Assembly (NCBI GenBank): GCA_036435485.1
Contig: CM071598.1
Coordinates: forward strand, 203,091,148-203,155,147
Direction of reading: 5' to 3'
DNA length: 64,000 nt
Source: Saposhnikovia divaricata
Lineage: Eukaryota; Streptophyta; Magnoliopsida; Apiales; Apiaceae
Position numbers and translations under genes: made by a program. The first letter of the stretch is position 1. Each line of letters starts with the position of its first letter. The notes under the pieces were generated by a model, which was not told the origin of the DNA, did not search any database, and saw only the letters and a program-made list of their open reading frames with translations. This document shows positions 1 through 15,200 of this stretch, piece after piece.

Positions 1-151
1 ATCAATGTGCTACAGGTGTTGGACAATTCATATTGGGAACAAAAGTGGAAAACTACCTCTACTAACGGTATATATGTTTAGGAAATTGATTATTTTTTAC
101 TATTTAAGTAGATACAATAATATTGTACCTAATTCATTCACATATTTGTAG

Positions 152-3100
152 GTAGAAGATCTCTTATATCGAGTTTTGTTTCGGCTAATAATACATTTAG
201 GCCTTTTGGAACATTGGTAAGTGGTCTAATTTTGATATAATTTAATTTTACGATCAAATCTGAACAACTTAGTTTTTAAATTGGTTTTTTCATTCTTTTA
301 CTCATTTACAGTGTGTTCCCAAGAAATTTCACACAGTTCATGGATTTAAGCTTCCTTCTCATATAATTATCAAGTGCAACCAAAATTTTTGGAAGGGGAA
401 ATACAATGCAGAAGAATTAACAATATCTGGTCTTCAAAAATTTATGATTTTCTACGGTGTCAAATTGTTCAACATTGTACAATTTGATTACTATGGCGAC
501 AACATTTTCGTTGCTACAATATTCAAGGAAAATGGAATTGAATCTAAGTACCCAGTCACTGATCCTAAAAAGTACTTTCTAACTGAAGAATCGAGAAGAT
601 GGAAGAAGGAAGATTTCATAATTCAACAGGGTACAGTGCAGTATGAACAGAATGCCGCTTTGTTCTGTTTTAATGGTTTGATGAATGTGACTGAATATTA
701 TGATATTCAGATTACAAATTCAGACATTGATCAGAAATTTGCGCACATGGTTAGTAACTTATATATATAGCTATTTATAGGCCTTAATGTACACATACTT
801 CTCCAACTAATTTTTTATACTCTTAATAAAATATTCCTGAATGTAGAAATTGGGGAAAGAATTAGAAACCTTATACGGAAATTGGAAGTGTGGTTCAGAA
901 GTTTTTTTTACATTTTGTAAAAGATCTTGGAAGATTGAAATAGAATGGTTAGGAGGAATATGTACATTTGGAAAGGGCTGGTATGAATTTGCCAAGGAAT
1001 TGGAGTTGGCAAAAGGAGACGTATTGGTTATGTACAATGATTCAGTGTGTGGTGATCAGAATTTGAAGATATGTCTTTTCAAGGCCAATGACTTTATTGG
1101 TGAGAAAAGTCTTAAAATCACTTAACATTGTATAAGTTTAAATCTTAATCTATATTTCCAATGACTATATTTAAAACCTTACCATTGTGTAGGAACTGGG
1201 GGTTGCAGAGTTTCTTTTTTCAAAATCTTAACAGATTATTCAATAGGAGGTGATTCATTGGTAAGTTGTTATACGATGGACTTGCATATGTTTAACATGA
1301 TTAATTTTGCTTTATGCTTTATGTATCATATCATTTCATTTTATGAATTAAACATTTCACTAATCTGTATCAGATGATTGCGAAAACTGTCAAAGACTTC
1401 TACAAACCAATACTTGAGAGCATAAGAATACTTAAAGTAAATGGAGATAGTTTTTTCATAAACTACGATTCAAGTGATGGATTCCTGTTGAATCTTGGAG
1501 ATATGTTTAATTACTTTCATTTGAGGGAGAATGAGATGATAATATTTACAATGGAAGAAGACAACATTTACATGTATGCAAGAGTCTACCAACAGGATGG
1601 ATTGGAGATAGATTATTACAATAGAACCCTGAACAATGCTAGATATCCATCATCTGAATGTTTTTGGAAATTTAATTGGAGTACTGGAATAGGTATGACA
1701 TTTAAACTATCACTTTGTTTTTCATCTTTATGCCTATATTGATAAGTTCATCTATATTAACAATGTGTTTTTTTTAATGACAGAAGAAGAACATGATCAG
1801 TACAATGTCGAGTGTGGCAAAGAGGAGGATGTATAATATATATACTCACACATATTATGCTAATATAATTATTTGTCCATAATATGATTTCCATGGACAA
1901 TAAAAATATAATTGTTTATAATGGTACTAATTATATTTTTTTTTGTTTTATACAGATGGATGTTGAAAGCTCAAAGTTCACACGTTTTGTCATTAAACTT
2001 GATTCCGTATCTAACCGAAATGATGTACTGGTAAAGAAACACTTACTTAGTATAAATTTAAGTCCTATTCAATTGATAATAGGAAAAAAAATTAATATAT
2101 TCATTTCCCATGCAGATTATACCTACTCAAATTGTTTCCGATATAGGGAATGACATTCCTTTTAATGCTAAGATTTGGCTTCCAAGTGGTCGTAAACTCA
2201 ATGTTCAATTTGACCAACAAAACCAAACTCTAACTCATCTTGCATCCCTATTTAAGGAATGCCAAGAAACTTCTGGTTCTATTCTTGTGGTTTCATATAA
2301 AGGTGCTGGGATTTTTTTGGTTTATATATTAAATGATGATGGAACAGAAATTAAGTACATCTTACCGGAAAAATCTTCTTCTGATACTGTATGTCATCAA
2401 GGTATTAAAATTATATATTTGTTCCATTACAGACTAACATGATTTTTGACTTTGTTTTACTCAGACTAATCATGCATGTATCTACTTTAATAACAGATAC
2501 AACTGATGGAGTCGGATGGAAATTTCTATCAGTACTTGATAACTTAACAATTGATTCTGGTGAACTTGTAAGTACTATGAGCATATTACATTACCATGCT
2601 TGCCGGATTGCTATTACAATATTGGATCTACCATCTTATAAATATAATAAAATGATCATATTCCTTTATAAATTTCCAATCATAATCCGTAATATTTTGA
2701 ATATTTTGAATATTATTTAGCAAATTCCTGGTTCATTCCTTGGTCTTTTTCGGAAAAGAATACCACCAGTTGTTCAATATGCTCTTCCTAATGGGAAATT
2801 GGTCCATGGTCAATACTCACAATATGACGGCAAGTTGTATGGTCTAATGGAGATTGTTACATACGCAAATATCAAAGTAGATGATATATTGATGTTTACT
2901 CATTGGGGTAACGGGCAATTCAATATTGTCGTTTTTGATCAATCAAGAGTTGAGAAGTGCATTTATGAGAATCAACCTGATATTGGTAAGCTAAACAATC
3001 AATTTCTTCACCAAGTATGTTCGCTTTAACCGTACAATGTTGTTAGTTTATTAATATCAATTTGATCTAAGTATGTTTCATATTTGTAGTAAAAGAAGCT

Positions 3101-3634
3101 GTGAAGGATTCTTCACCAATTGTTACTGAAACTATTACTGCAACTGAGACTGTTGACGCTGAGATGAATGATGCTGCTTTGCATAGTATCAATGCAGATG
3201 CAATAGTGGATATTGAAATGAATGAGCCACCAATCACATTTTCTTCGACGATGACTTGGTCAAATGTTAATAATTCTTCACATGGAGTGGTATAATTTTA
3301 TATTTTATTTGGTAAAACTGAATTTCTTATATGTAACTGTTTGTAATTGATAACACTTGAAAGTTTAACACATGATTGTCTGCTGCAGTACATACCTGGC
3401 TATGTAAAACCTCGGGATAGAAAATTCAAATCTGGTGAACGTGTGACATTAAGAACTGAGAATGGAAATTGGGAAGTGGGAATAGTCTCCTCTAATGGAA
3501 ATGCAAGGTTTTCCGCTGGTTGGAATAAATTTGCCGAGAAAAATGAACTGAAGATGAGCGAAACTTTGGAATTCAATTTGATGGAAAATGAAGTTGGATT
3601 ATTATTTGAAATCGGTTTTCCAGGACGTAGTTAA
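152..3634 (+). CDS. multi-B3-domain protein (REM-like), 3' part of gene, 12 exons visible
   Basis: Partial gene entering from the left edge. Exons placed by GT/AG sites and open frame: 152-216, 312-749, 847-1099, 1193-1260, 1374-1692, 1784-1830, 1956-2030, 2116-2401, 2497-2567, 2721-2985, 3090-3289, 3389-3634 (TAA). At least six exons (312, 847, 1374, 2116, 2721 and 3389) each encode a B3-like unit: a PKKF-HG-LP start, a GNW-GSEV strand pair, then a GW-F-KELELAKGD or GWNKFAEKNEL loop. The B3 fold is a plant DNA-binding domain of nuclear transcription factors; tandem weak B3 units are typical of REM-type proteins. The exon at 3090 encodes an acidic Thr/Glu-rich linker. The units are strongly diverged from each other, so DNA binding is not assured. 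The gene is head-on to the RPA-like gene, in a Helitron neighbourhood, and may be cargo. Exon joins are inferred; the 5' end is not in the window. Confidence 0.72.
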
Positions 3635-5195
3635 CTTAGTTTGTCTTTCAACATGTAAACTCAACTACTTTTTTAAGTAGTACACATAACTTCTATCATA
3701 CATTTCCTAAATCCTTTTGTTTAAGAACATTTCTATTGATTTGGCGTATTAAAATACTTATATATTTCCGAATATTTATTATCTATTTTCTAGATTTTTG
3801 AACATGGTCAACAACATTGGATTTGTCAAATAAAACACAAACTCTTACAAAAAAAAAAATTAATCAACTTTACGATTAAAAAAATGTGTTCTTCCCATAC
3901 ACTAACTTTAAGCAATCAGCTGTTTCGGCTACTATTACAATTTGTAATTTTAAAAATTTGAAAATAAAAAAGATAATTGCACCACAAAGCGAAATCATAC
4001 TCATTCTGAATAATGAAACTTTAAAAATTACATATTTGTTGAAATTAAATTACATTGACAACTGAAGAATAAAAATAACCAATAACAGGGATACACGTCT
4101 AAAAAGACATAAATACTTATTGAATACGATGTACATAGATAAAAACAGAGAACACCTACAAATGGAAGACTAACCTAAATGTAGTTCGTAAGTTCTGGTT
4201 CTTTTGCAATGTAGGACTGAAAGTGTCATGTATATGCCATTTATATAGTTGTATATGTAGATAACAGTGTTAAGCAAATAAGTTAGAGATATTGATGTAT
4301 ATGATTGATATGATTGATACTAATCAACAACTTTGTAACAATAATGGAGATTTGGTAGTTATGTAGATAATAATTTAATTGGTATAACGGCCTATAAATT
4401 AGAGATATTGATGTCTATGACAGCAATGGAGATTTGGTTGTTTATAGATATTTATGTCTATGATTTATATAATTGATACTAATCAACAACTTTGTAACAG
4501 CAATGGAGATTCGGTTGTTGGGATACTGTGATTAATATATCTTAAACAGTATACATTCAAGATCATAGAAATCAATATCTATAACAAATTTCTTTATAAC
4601 ATAATTTACAAATGAATTACACGTTTTTAATATGTTGATTTATTTTCAAATTTTCAAATGAATTAACTTATATTTAATTTACGAAAAAATATGTGAAAAA
4701 ATGTAAGATTGATAAGATTGATTTAATTTAATTTTTTTAAAATATAAGTTTCCTTATTTTTATAAAAAAATATGACATAAGATCAAAATCAATCTGAATA
4801 TACAACATAAATATGGTTGGAGAATACCAAATTAATAAAAATGAATAATGCAAACACAAAATTAACTGTATCAAATAAGAATAGAAATGTTGAACAGTAC
4901 CAAAACCAACAATAAGAAATTGTCTTACACCATGGTAAAGTTATAAAACTTTTAAATCAACATGGGAACTTATTAAACTCAGAAAATAAACTTGCATAAT
5001 TAAATTAAATGAAAAGATCTTCGGTGAAGAGCGATTCCATGAGCGAATCCAAACATCCATAATGCAATCCACCTCTTACTTTTTCTGAAATTACAAAATT
5101 TTTTGTATAACTTAGAAATAAAAGATATGAGATGCAGTTCTTAAATATGTGATATATAATGACATTGTGTAAAATACGCAAGTGGATAATTGAGT
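3635..5195. other. AT-rich intergenic spacer with short imperfect direct repeats
   Basis: Convergent spacer between the B3 gene and the RPA-like gene; no coding exon seen. At about 4283-4520 an AT-rich unit is repeated imperfectly (TTAGAGATATTGATGT, then ACTAATCAACAACTTTGTAACA, then AATGGAGATT). A Helitron 3' end (CTRR after a hairpin, - strand) was looked for here and none was convincing. Confidence 0.5.
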
Positions 5196-7505
5196 TTATT
5201 TGGTTTTTGTTACCATTTTAATTTTTTTGTTTACCGAAGCGGCAGATCCAGGAGTCTTATTACTGTCTGCGTTTTCATCAAATGACTGCAATAAGAAATA
5301 AGCACTTTAATTACAAAATTCAGTTTATAAAGAAAAAATAATTATTAACAAAAATGGAAAGATACTAACTTCTGAAAGATCAATAGCTGGGAAATCAATC
5401 TGATTTGAAAATTGAGAAGTTGAAGAACTTGGCTTAGCAGATTCATATATATCATCAGCTGTAATGAGGAATTTAGCCTCCTCATTATTTCCTTTAATTA
5501 CCTCAATAGTAGCAGAAATTTCTTTCCCAACCACAGTATGAAGCACTGCTGGTAAGACTTTTGAAAGTCTGTCATCCTATATGTTAAAATGTACAAATTG
5601 GTGAATTTATGTAGTGCTAAAATGTGTTGTCTTTTAAGACCTATGGATCCTCTAAAGAAATAAAAAAAATTCATTTAAAAATGACAAAATATACTTACTT
5701 TAGACTGTGATTGGTATAAGTTGGAAGCACTGCTGCTAGTAAGACGTTTGACAACACGATCCATCAGGAAAACACTACAAGAAAATGATGCATCTACTGC
5801 AATGACACTGATCCGAAATCTGAAACATAACCAATTAGTAAATGCTGTCAGAAAATGGAGTATAAGAATTAACCCAAAAAAACAATAATCTAATCTTAAT
5901 TGCATACCTTTTTTCTGCAACAGGCATGTTGCGAGTACACCTATCACATTTGAATCTGTTTCCAATGTCTACAACTTCAAGATGACACTTACTGCATGAA
6001 TTAAAGTACCAAGCAGTTCCTACTTCTAATTTAGAAACAGTAAAACAGCAGAACAACTTCTTCTGCAAATAAAATCTATTGATTAGGAATGTATAATAAT
6101 ATGGATTACTACTTGGTGAAGGAATTAACAATGATGTAGAGGACTAATAGACAGAACCTCAAATTTCACAGCAATGTTGTCATTCAAATCCTTGAGCGAA
6201 ATCTTCTCATAAAGTGAAACTGTTATCAGCGCACCACTGTTATCAACAACATGTTGACTGGATTTATATCCTTCTTCTTCAAAACTGAAAATACAGTGTA
6301 GAAATGCATCAAATAAGCAAGTTATTGTATATGTGTATCAACCTGGATTAGAACAAATAGATAATTAAATACCGCTGTCTCATCTCAATAACAGTCTCAT
6401 CATTGAGGTTGAAGTAAACTTTTGAAGATGGCAATGTACTTATTTGAACAGAATCTGTAAACATGTTTGGCGAATGTGATTAAACATTGCAAAAATTAAA
6501 TATCCAAAACATAGTAAACAAACTTGGAATTTAAAATTGCAAATTTCAAAAATGGAAAAGAATGGGACATACTTTTATATGTAGCCATCTTTGTACTTGA
6601 CAGAATTGCAATAACAATTTTGTCCTCCTCGACTTTAAAATAGTCCCCATTCACCGAATTGGCAAGTTCTCCCCATACACCAACTCTGTGACGATTACTA
6701 TGTATGTGCAAACATATAACAGTAAAAAATTAGACAGCCAAAGATAAAAATGTAATAATAATAACATGTATGTAATTCCAAAAAATTAGACAATTCAGCA
6801 AAAGACATTAACCTTCCATCACATAGTCGGAATCTAACAATATCTTTATCTCCAAACTTGGTAGGAATTTTCCTAACTTGTTCAAATTCCTCAACAACTC
6901 CAATTACATCTAAAGTCAAAAAAAAAATAGGTAAGCAAGAGATAACATAATTAAAAAATTAGTTAAAAAAACTATGGCCAACCTATTGCAAATTCTGGAT
7001 TTTCATTAGGCTCCAAGCGGCTTGCTTCATTGAAGCAATCACCTAAATCCATGAACTCAAACTTGTGCCTTGGAATCATGAGATCATCCTCACATTTCTC
7101 AAAAGTTGTTGCAGCTGTAAATCTTAAGCTATAATCTGTTGAAACTGGCTTCAAATTTCCAACTGCATCCCTCACGATGAAAGTCTGAACGACATAAACA
7201 TTTCCTTCAACAACATCAGTGCCAATGGATCTCCATACATCAGCATAAGTGAATCCATGAACATGGGTATTCTAAATGCATTAAAATCAAAAGTAAGAGA
7301 TATGTATTCACAGTAGTTCAAAGGAGAAAAGAGAAACATAAAACATATGTTGTACATCATCATCCAAAAGAATAATATTGAACCCTTTGACGGTGCCGCT
7401 TTCAGGTGACACAGTAGGCCACATTCTCGTAACTCTCGCTTTTATCTTCCAGTTAGTCCTAGACTTTTCAATACCACCAATACGATCAAAATAAAGGCCT
7501 TCCAT
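5196..7505 (-). CDS. RPA70-like single-strand DNA-binding protein (Helitron-type RPA)
   Basis: Spliced gene on the - strand. ATG at 7505, TAA at 5196-5198. Exons as read: 7505-7356, 7271-6983, 6909-6813, about 6685-6573, 6459-about 6373, about 6288-6159, about 6066-5909, about 5820-5699, about 5578-5370, about 5284-5196. The N-terminus (LEKSRTNWKIK-like, then RVTRMWPT and GFNIILLDDD) is the plant RPA70 / DUF223 OB-fold; the middle resembles the central OB-fold. The C-terminal part has paired CSKC and CDRC cysteines followed by a DASFSCSVFLMDRVVKRL-like stretch, as in the Rep_fac-A_C zinc OB-fold. It lacks the RPA70 protein-interaction N domain. It would bind single-stranded DNA in the nucleus. 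It lies just downstream of RepHel on the same strand, as in plant Helitrons that carry an RPA gene. No stop was seen inside the exons; middle boundaries are approximate. Confidence 0.75.
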
Positions 7506-9244
7506 TGCTGCAAAAAACTTCTTCTTTAGTTTTGAAATGAAAATTATGTCAAAAAATAAAGATAATGACGAAGTTTTCATGCATTTGAATGATGTAAAAT
7601 GTAAAATGTAAAATGCAAAACCTAATTTGTTAATCGTACGAAAAATAATATGTTGTGCATTAGAGAACTTACAGAGTAATAAGGATGAAACTTCTGAAGA
7701 AAATGGTTTGAATATTGTAGGACTATACTATGACTTTCTTTACTATGTATTTATATAGACTTATTGTGATATGTATTGTTACATGATTGATGCTTATCTG
7801 ACTATCAAATCAATTGATGATAACGCAAAAGATACCTCATTATTACAAATCCTAACAGAATTGATAGTGATTTTAAATTAAAGTTATATATTTAACACCC
7901 ATTAAAGATAGTGGGAGTAAATCTCGAAAATCGTGCATCTGTTAAAACTAACTATATATACATAGATGCATCCTTAAGTACATGTTGTGCAAATATGTTT
8001 GTCAAAATGTAATTGGAAATTGAAAATTATAATTAAGTTCAGCGTAAAATAACTCAAACTATTATTCAGTAACTTTTAAAATATAAGTTATAAATTTTTT
8101 ATTTTTTATACTGAAAGTTTTTTCATAATTTTTATAATTATAATAAGACATGTATCAATTTATTACGTTAAATCAAAAATTAGAAGAATGGAATAACACT
8201 AATATTTTTAAATAAAGTTTAACATGATAACAAATTTATTATTTTGATTAGTTCTATTATTTATAATTTAATTATTAATTTTAAATATATACATATATCA
8301 ATTGCAAAAATATTTATAACCATTTATTTTGAATATAAATTCGTAGCTATGAGACAAAATTATAGGCTCAGTTGGTATGAAAATATGTAATTAGTGATTT
8401 TGTTTTTATTCATATCTCAATTGCAAAATATTAAAAACAAATTATTTTGAAGAATTTGAAAAATTATCAAATACAAAGTAGTAGGCTCAGTTGGTATGAA
8501 AATATCTAATTAGTGATTTTGTTTTTATTCATATCTCAATTGCAAAATATTTAAACCAAACTATTTTGTAGAATTTGAAAAATTATTTTTACAAAATTAC
8601 TTTTTAAAAATTGGATAATATAATATCTTTCAATTTATAGTGATTATTTAATTGCTAATAATGTAATTATTGATTTTAAAATTATACGTATCTCTACTGC
8701 AAAAGATTACCAAACAATTACATTTTGAAATTTTTTAAACATTTTACATACAAAATAATAACCTCAGTTGGTATGAATAAATATAAATCATTATGATTAT
8801 AATATCAATTAGTGTTAATGTGTTTATGTAGTCTAAATTTAAGTATAATGTATAATAATATATAATTATCCATTAATAAAAAAAACTATAATAATAAAAA
8901 ATTTTGGTACTAAGGTAGCATTATTGAAAAGTCGAGTAACTATATTAAATGGCAAGGTCGAAGATTCTAAAAACGTCTATAACAAAAAAAAAAAAATGCT
9001 TTCGACTATCTAAATTTTGGTTGATAAATACTTTGTTGTATTTTATTAGATATGTTTATAATGATTCTTTTTTTTTATTTGGACTTGGAGAAGTGAAATA
9101 TCGGTGCATTTCATTTTTATCTATAAATTTGGTATTTATTTCAATTCAGCACAAACTAATAACATAGATAAAAGTGGTATCCCACAATTTTATAATTACA
9201 TTAAATTACATGAAATGTACCAAAAAAAACCACTTTGCAAATTA
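7506..9244. other. spacer between RPA-like and RepHel genes
   Basis: AT-rich and without recognisable exons. It contains the 119-bp tandem repeat listed separately. Being upstream of the RPA start, it probably holds its promoter; no convincing TATA position was chosen. Confidence 0.45.
8363..8600. repeat. 119-bp direct tandem repeat, two copies plus a decayed third
   Basis: The unit starting TAGGCTCAGTTGGTATGA at 8363 recurs at 8482, an exact period of 119 bp with few mismatches. A decayed third unit follows at about 8640-8790 and keeps the word CTCAGTTGGTATGA. Function unknown. Confidence 0.85.
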
Positions 9245-12200
9245 TTACACAATACTTGGCAAATTATAAAAGACCTCCTCAAATACAACATTAGATGTAA
9301 TATTAAAGCTACCACCATTTTCATCGTCAATCAGAATGTGAAGTCCTTCAGGAGAAGTAACGCGGGAGATGGCCACATAAAGCTGTCCATGGCAGAATAC
9401 AGATCGAGGTAGGTATAAGCCAACAGTATCCAACGATTGGCCTTGACTTTTGTTGATAGTCATGGCAAAACATAGTTGAATAGGAAACTGAGTTCTTTTA
9501 AATTCAAACGGCCATTTAGTATCACTTGGAACCATGTCAATCCGTGGAATAAGGTGCCTAGTGCCTACCTGAGATCCACACAAAATTTCACACTCAATGC
9601 TATTCTTCTTACATGCTGTAACAATCATACGTGTCCCGTTACATAATCCCATGATCTGGTTTAAATTTCTCATCAACATAACAACTGTGCCGACTTTGAT
9701 TTTCAATTCATGTCGAGGAAGACATGGCATATTAATTGAATTCAAATATTCAACTGGAAAAGCAGCATCAAAATCATTATCTTCACCACCATTATCATCG
9801 ATGGAATCCTGACTAAGATAGGTATGAACAATACCTGGTAGTTTTTCAAGGATTTGGGAATTAATATCATCAACCACAACATTGGTTGGTGTTAGAATTG
9901 CTCTTGATCTTAGATATTCATGAGACCGAAAATTTTTCAAGAAATCTGGATAGATTATGTCAATAAGAGTGTGAATGGGATCATTAGCAGAACTTTTGAC
10001 AACATACTTATCTGGAACGACAAACTGAGTATCAATCATATCATTGCCATATTCAATACATTCCACTTTGCCATCTCCGATATCAAGTTGCCATTTACTG
10101 AATTCGGATATAATCCTATTTTGTACATCTGAATTACCTGAATGTAAACGCATATTCTGTCGAAGAAGGAAAACTTTGCAGTAATCCCATAGCTTTGATT
10201 TATTCAACGATGCACCAACAATATCAGCTCTGTTACCCTTAGGTAAAACAGGTAAAATTTGCCGAAAATCTCCACCAAATACCACAGTAATGCCACCAAA
10301 AGGTTTTCGACCTCTTTCAGGATCAACAGCCGACATTATATCACGTAAACTTCGATCAACAGCTTCAAAAGCATGACGATGTGTCATAGGAGCTTCATCC
10401 CAGATTATTAGGCTTGTTTGTTGCATTAATTCAGCCATATCTGTTCCATGCTTTATTCCTGCAGTTGAGTACTGGTCCAACTTAAGAGGAATATGAAATC
10501 TAGAATGAGCAGTACGACCTCCTGGTAGTAGTGTAGCTTCAATCCCAGATCCAGCAACAGGAAGTACAATTTTCCCCTCAGAACGTAAACGACAACAAAG
10601 TGTTTTCCACAAAAATGTTTTCCCACAACCACCACTGCCATAAACAAAAAAAATGCCACCTTTACTCTGATGTACATTTCCAACGACAACATCATATACC
10701 TCTCTCTGTTCTGTATTAAGACTTTTATGAAGATTGTCATGCTGAGCTTTCATTTGGACTTTGTCATACCCAGTTTCTTCAACAATAAGACGGTTGACAT
10801 TGTTACCAAAATATATATCTCCAGGAAATGGCAACATTGGAAAGTCCCTCAAGCTCTTGCCAACATCATTCAATAATTTTTCGATTTCTGAGAAAATATG
10901 GAAAGTAAGATTAGTAAAGCTTTCAAACCATATCAAATTAAAATTGTAGAAAAAAAACGTGTATGCATACTAATTGAGTCATTTCAACAAACCTGCCAAG
11001 GCATAATTTTTTATCTCGAAATCAGAAAGAGATATATGCATATTTCCAGTTAGTTTCTTCCGGTTGTAAACAATGTCATCCGACAAAATCTGCCAGTGTG
11101 AATCCCAAAGAGCAAATGGATCAGAAACAGAACAATAAACCAATATATTAACAAACATTGCACGCAGTTGTTGAGGCATATTGGTTTGTTCATTTTCAGA
11201 CAATGCTTCATGCCACTGATTGTCATTGTGCAAGAGTCCAAGAGCTCCACATGCTTCTTTAAATGTCGGATAAACAGTACCTTCCACAGTCCTTAGTTCC
11301 CTAAATGATAAAACTCCTTTTCTTCTTAACAAAAGCATACGCAAATATAATAAATCACCACTTGTTGCATGAACTTCTGTTAACCTGCCAACTACATCAC
11401 CTCTTTGCCTGACTTTCCATTTGCCTTCTTTGGGAACCCAAGTGAACTTGCCGGGAAACTCAGAGTATGTAAAATTGCGGGCTTGTGGTAATTCTTTATT
11501 AGCAATGAACCAAGCTTCCAATTTACTAATTTTTGACTTTGCCTTTTCACAAATTGTTTGCAAATCAGCTGTACTTTGGAATTTTATATATTTCTGATCA
11601 GGAAGATGTAGTGGTAATCGATCAACACTTGGCCAACGGTGGTGAATATCAAAACCAAAAATCCTCCAAGAAGCTTCAGATGCACAAACATATCGTCCAT
11701 CCAAAAAACTTTTAATTTCATCCAAACTTTTAGCTTTGCCTTTGGAAATATTATTGGTAGAATTTGCGGCTTTCTTCCTAATCAACATCGTAGCTGTATC
11801 ATGTCCCTTTAGACAGTACTTGAAAAGGTACTTCAATGATCTTGAACTGTTACATATTTCTAAATTTATATGACACTGAAACCGGATAAGAAGATCTCGA
11901 TTATATGGGACAACAAACTGATTATCAAGGAGGACCCCATTTTTTTTTAACAAATCTGCCAGTTTTGCGTCTACGATATACAGGAAATCCGCTATCATCG
12001 AAAAATGTATGACTATTGTATCTGAAAATATAAACAACAAATTGATTAACATATAATTATTTATTATACATATGTTGGATTAAAAGAATGATAGACTTGG
12101 ATATGCGTACCTCTTGGGGAAATGTCTATGACATTTCCCTTTAACCATGCATGGAGAGTATGTGCGATCCTTACCACATGGACCATGTACCATGTAATTC

Positions 12201-15200
12201 TGAACTGCATGATATCCTACTGGATCAGTTTTTTGGTCTGGAATTTCAGCTGAGACCAACCGATCAATTTTCATAATTGTATCTGGTCTATCGTCTGGAT
12301 GTAACCATATTAACATATGTACATGTGGAAGACCACGCTTTTGAAACTCAATAACATGCATCACTGTTACCAAATAATTCAGAAAAATGTTTTAATAAAA
12401 ACAATCATTATGAACTTTCCATTTTACTATAATTTAAAATTCATATTTATTAAGAAATACCTCCAATACATCTGCCAAAATAATGCTTCTTCTTGATCAA
12501 GTCAATTAGCTGGTCAAGTTTTAGCTTAAACACTCTAGAGACTATATCGGGAGCATCAACATTGGGCAACAACTCCAGCATGCTCTTAATTTCAGGCCAC
12601 TTAGTATTACACGTCATAGTGAGAAATAGGGATGGATGTCCAATTGCACGACATATTGCCAAAGAGTCTTTGAAGTACTGTGACATGTAGTGTTGAGATC
12701 CAGTAAATGAAGCAGGAAGAATTATCGCCTTACCAACATGAGTAGGATCATTATCTCCTTTCCGTAAAGCATCGCGCACAGAATGGTAAAGATCAGCTCG
12801 AATAGTAGTCTGGTGATTTGCAACCCAATCCAACCGATACTGTTCAATAGCAGTAAAAGCATCGACCAAAAACTGTTGCCACAAATGGCCAGCCAAGTGT
12901 AAAGTCAGAGCTGCAATATCAAGTATAGATTGTTATGTATAAACTGGTAATTTATAAAAGATTGATGAGAGAATAAAATACTTTAATTGTGTTTAGTGCA
13001 TTACCTTCAGAAGTGCGTATCATGACCTTATAACAATAATATTCTCTCATAGAAACTGTTTGACGTTCTTTTGAATCAGGATCCAAGTCTTCAACATCTT
13101 CAGATAATTCTTCACATTTCTTAACATTCTTCAAAGGTATGTGTAAGTGAAATCCTTCATTTCCAGATGGAAATAGTAAAGGATACTGAAATTGCATGTA
13201 ATGCGGATCTGTCTCATAAATTCTCTGCAAGCCATCCTGTTTTGAGTTGACAACTGTATCTCTAAAACCACCAGTATCTGTATTATCACTAACAATAAAT
13301 GCTGCAACCTCATTTGATGGAGTAATGTGATTAGGTCTGCCACTTGCAGAATTGGAAGAGATTAATACCAATTTAAACTCATCAAGATCACGATTTTCAA
13401 AATGGTCTCTAGCCATTCGATAAGCACGGACCAATTTATTATTTTTGTCTAACATGGCCAAAAGTGCTTCAACAATGTCAGGATCAACAGTGTCGGTATT
13501 ACCTCCCAAAGCATTAATTCTGTTTTCAACCTCATTTTCCGTGTCATAAATATATAATTGACAAAATTTTGGAGAATCTCCATCCGTTGGAACCAAGCTT
13601 CCCAACAAATGATAATTCACGCCAAGCATTTTGAAACAATATGGAACTCTGCCTTTGTTGATTCTATTATCTACCTTACCACCGGAAGAAGTAAAAGAAA
13701 ACATGCAATTGTACACCCTTATATGCTGTTTAAAATGTTTAGATTTCTCACCACCAGACAACAATGAAGCAAGTGGCTCTGGAGGCTGGGGTTCTTTGTC
13801 AAGTTCAACTTTATTATTTCTACAACATAAGGAGAATGTTGGATACTGTTTCTTTGCCGTTTTGTTGTTACGCTCCTCATTCCACATATGTGCATGACAT
13901 TTTGTACACTCTTTATTAGGCGCGCCAAAATCCATGTATCCAGACCAAAGATTTAGTTGACCATTATTTCTTTGTTCATAAATATAATCCATGGCATCAT
14001 CATCTGCTCCAAAATGCTGATCATAATACTCTGTGTGATTTTAAAAAGTAAGATTAGTATGGTGGTGTTTTAGGATTACTAAAAAATTATCCGTATTACC
14101 TTCGGCATCACTGTCACTATCCAAGTCAGAATCTTCATCAGCTGCTTCATTAAATTCTGAATACAAATTCTTTGACCCATTAGATGATTCAGCATAATTA
14201 GAATTCCTCCAATCAGTATTATCATGAACAGAAGATGAGTCTGTTAAACGATGAATTTCTGAAGAATTCATAAACATTCCATGTTGGAATATTTTAGATC
14301 CAGAGGCATCTGACTGGTAATTATTCAGTTTCTTAACATCAGATGTAGGCAACTGAAAACTAATTGTAGAACGCGTAGTAGAATCAAGTTTTCTTCGACC
14401 ATTATAATCCACTATTCAAAAAAGAAATTGTATTATCAATATGAATTAAAGTTAAAAAGTTCAAACAGAATAAATATTCCAACAGTATTGATATAGAACT
14501 AACTCTGTAAATTAAAATAATATATTGTGAAAGACGAAAGTACCTTCTGCACTAACTGAACGTGGAGTTCTGAAAATCGTGTTTTCCTGAGATCCTTTCC
14601 CATGGGTACTTTTATTTGCCTTAGAATAACCTATATCAATTGTTAGAAATTATATTATTATATCAATGTGATATCACATGTCAAGTTATAAGCAATACCT
14701 GTAGAATTTAAAGTATTCTGCTGAATCGTGTTCAAATTTAACGATCCCAAAGGAGTTCTACTTCCAACTACATAAAACAACATTACATCATAAACCTGAA
14801 CAAATGTATTCAATTCTTTTATTTAACTATGCCCAAGAAAATGCTGAATTATCAGCAATTGTCAAGTAATATAAACCTGGTGAATTCTCAGCAATACGAT
14901 TAAGCGCGTTTGAAGTTAATGTGTATAGAGCTGATCTACTTCCAACTGCAAAGAAAAATATTTAATCACCGACAAAATAAGGTAACATATAATGCAATGG
15001 AAAATGGAAAATGTTTTACGCATTGAGGACGATGCAGGAATGGAAGTCTTATTCACATTGGGTCCGCGAATTCTTTGCTTCATAGCTGCATAAAGAAGAA
15101 AATTAATCTTTCTTACTTTGTTTCTATACAAAACAAACAGATCAACATAATCTCTATATTGTTGATTGAAGATCTTTAATTATAACCTGATGATCCGACG

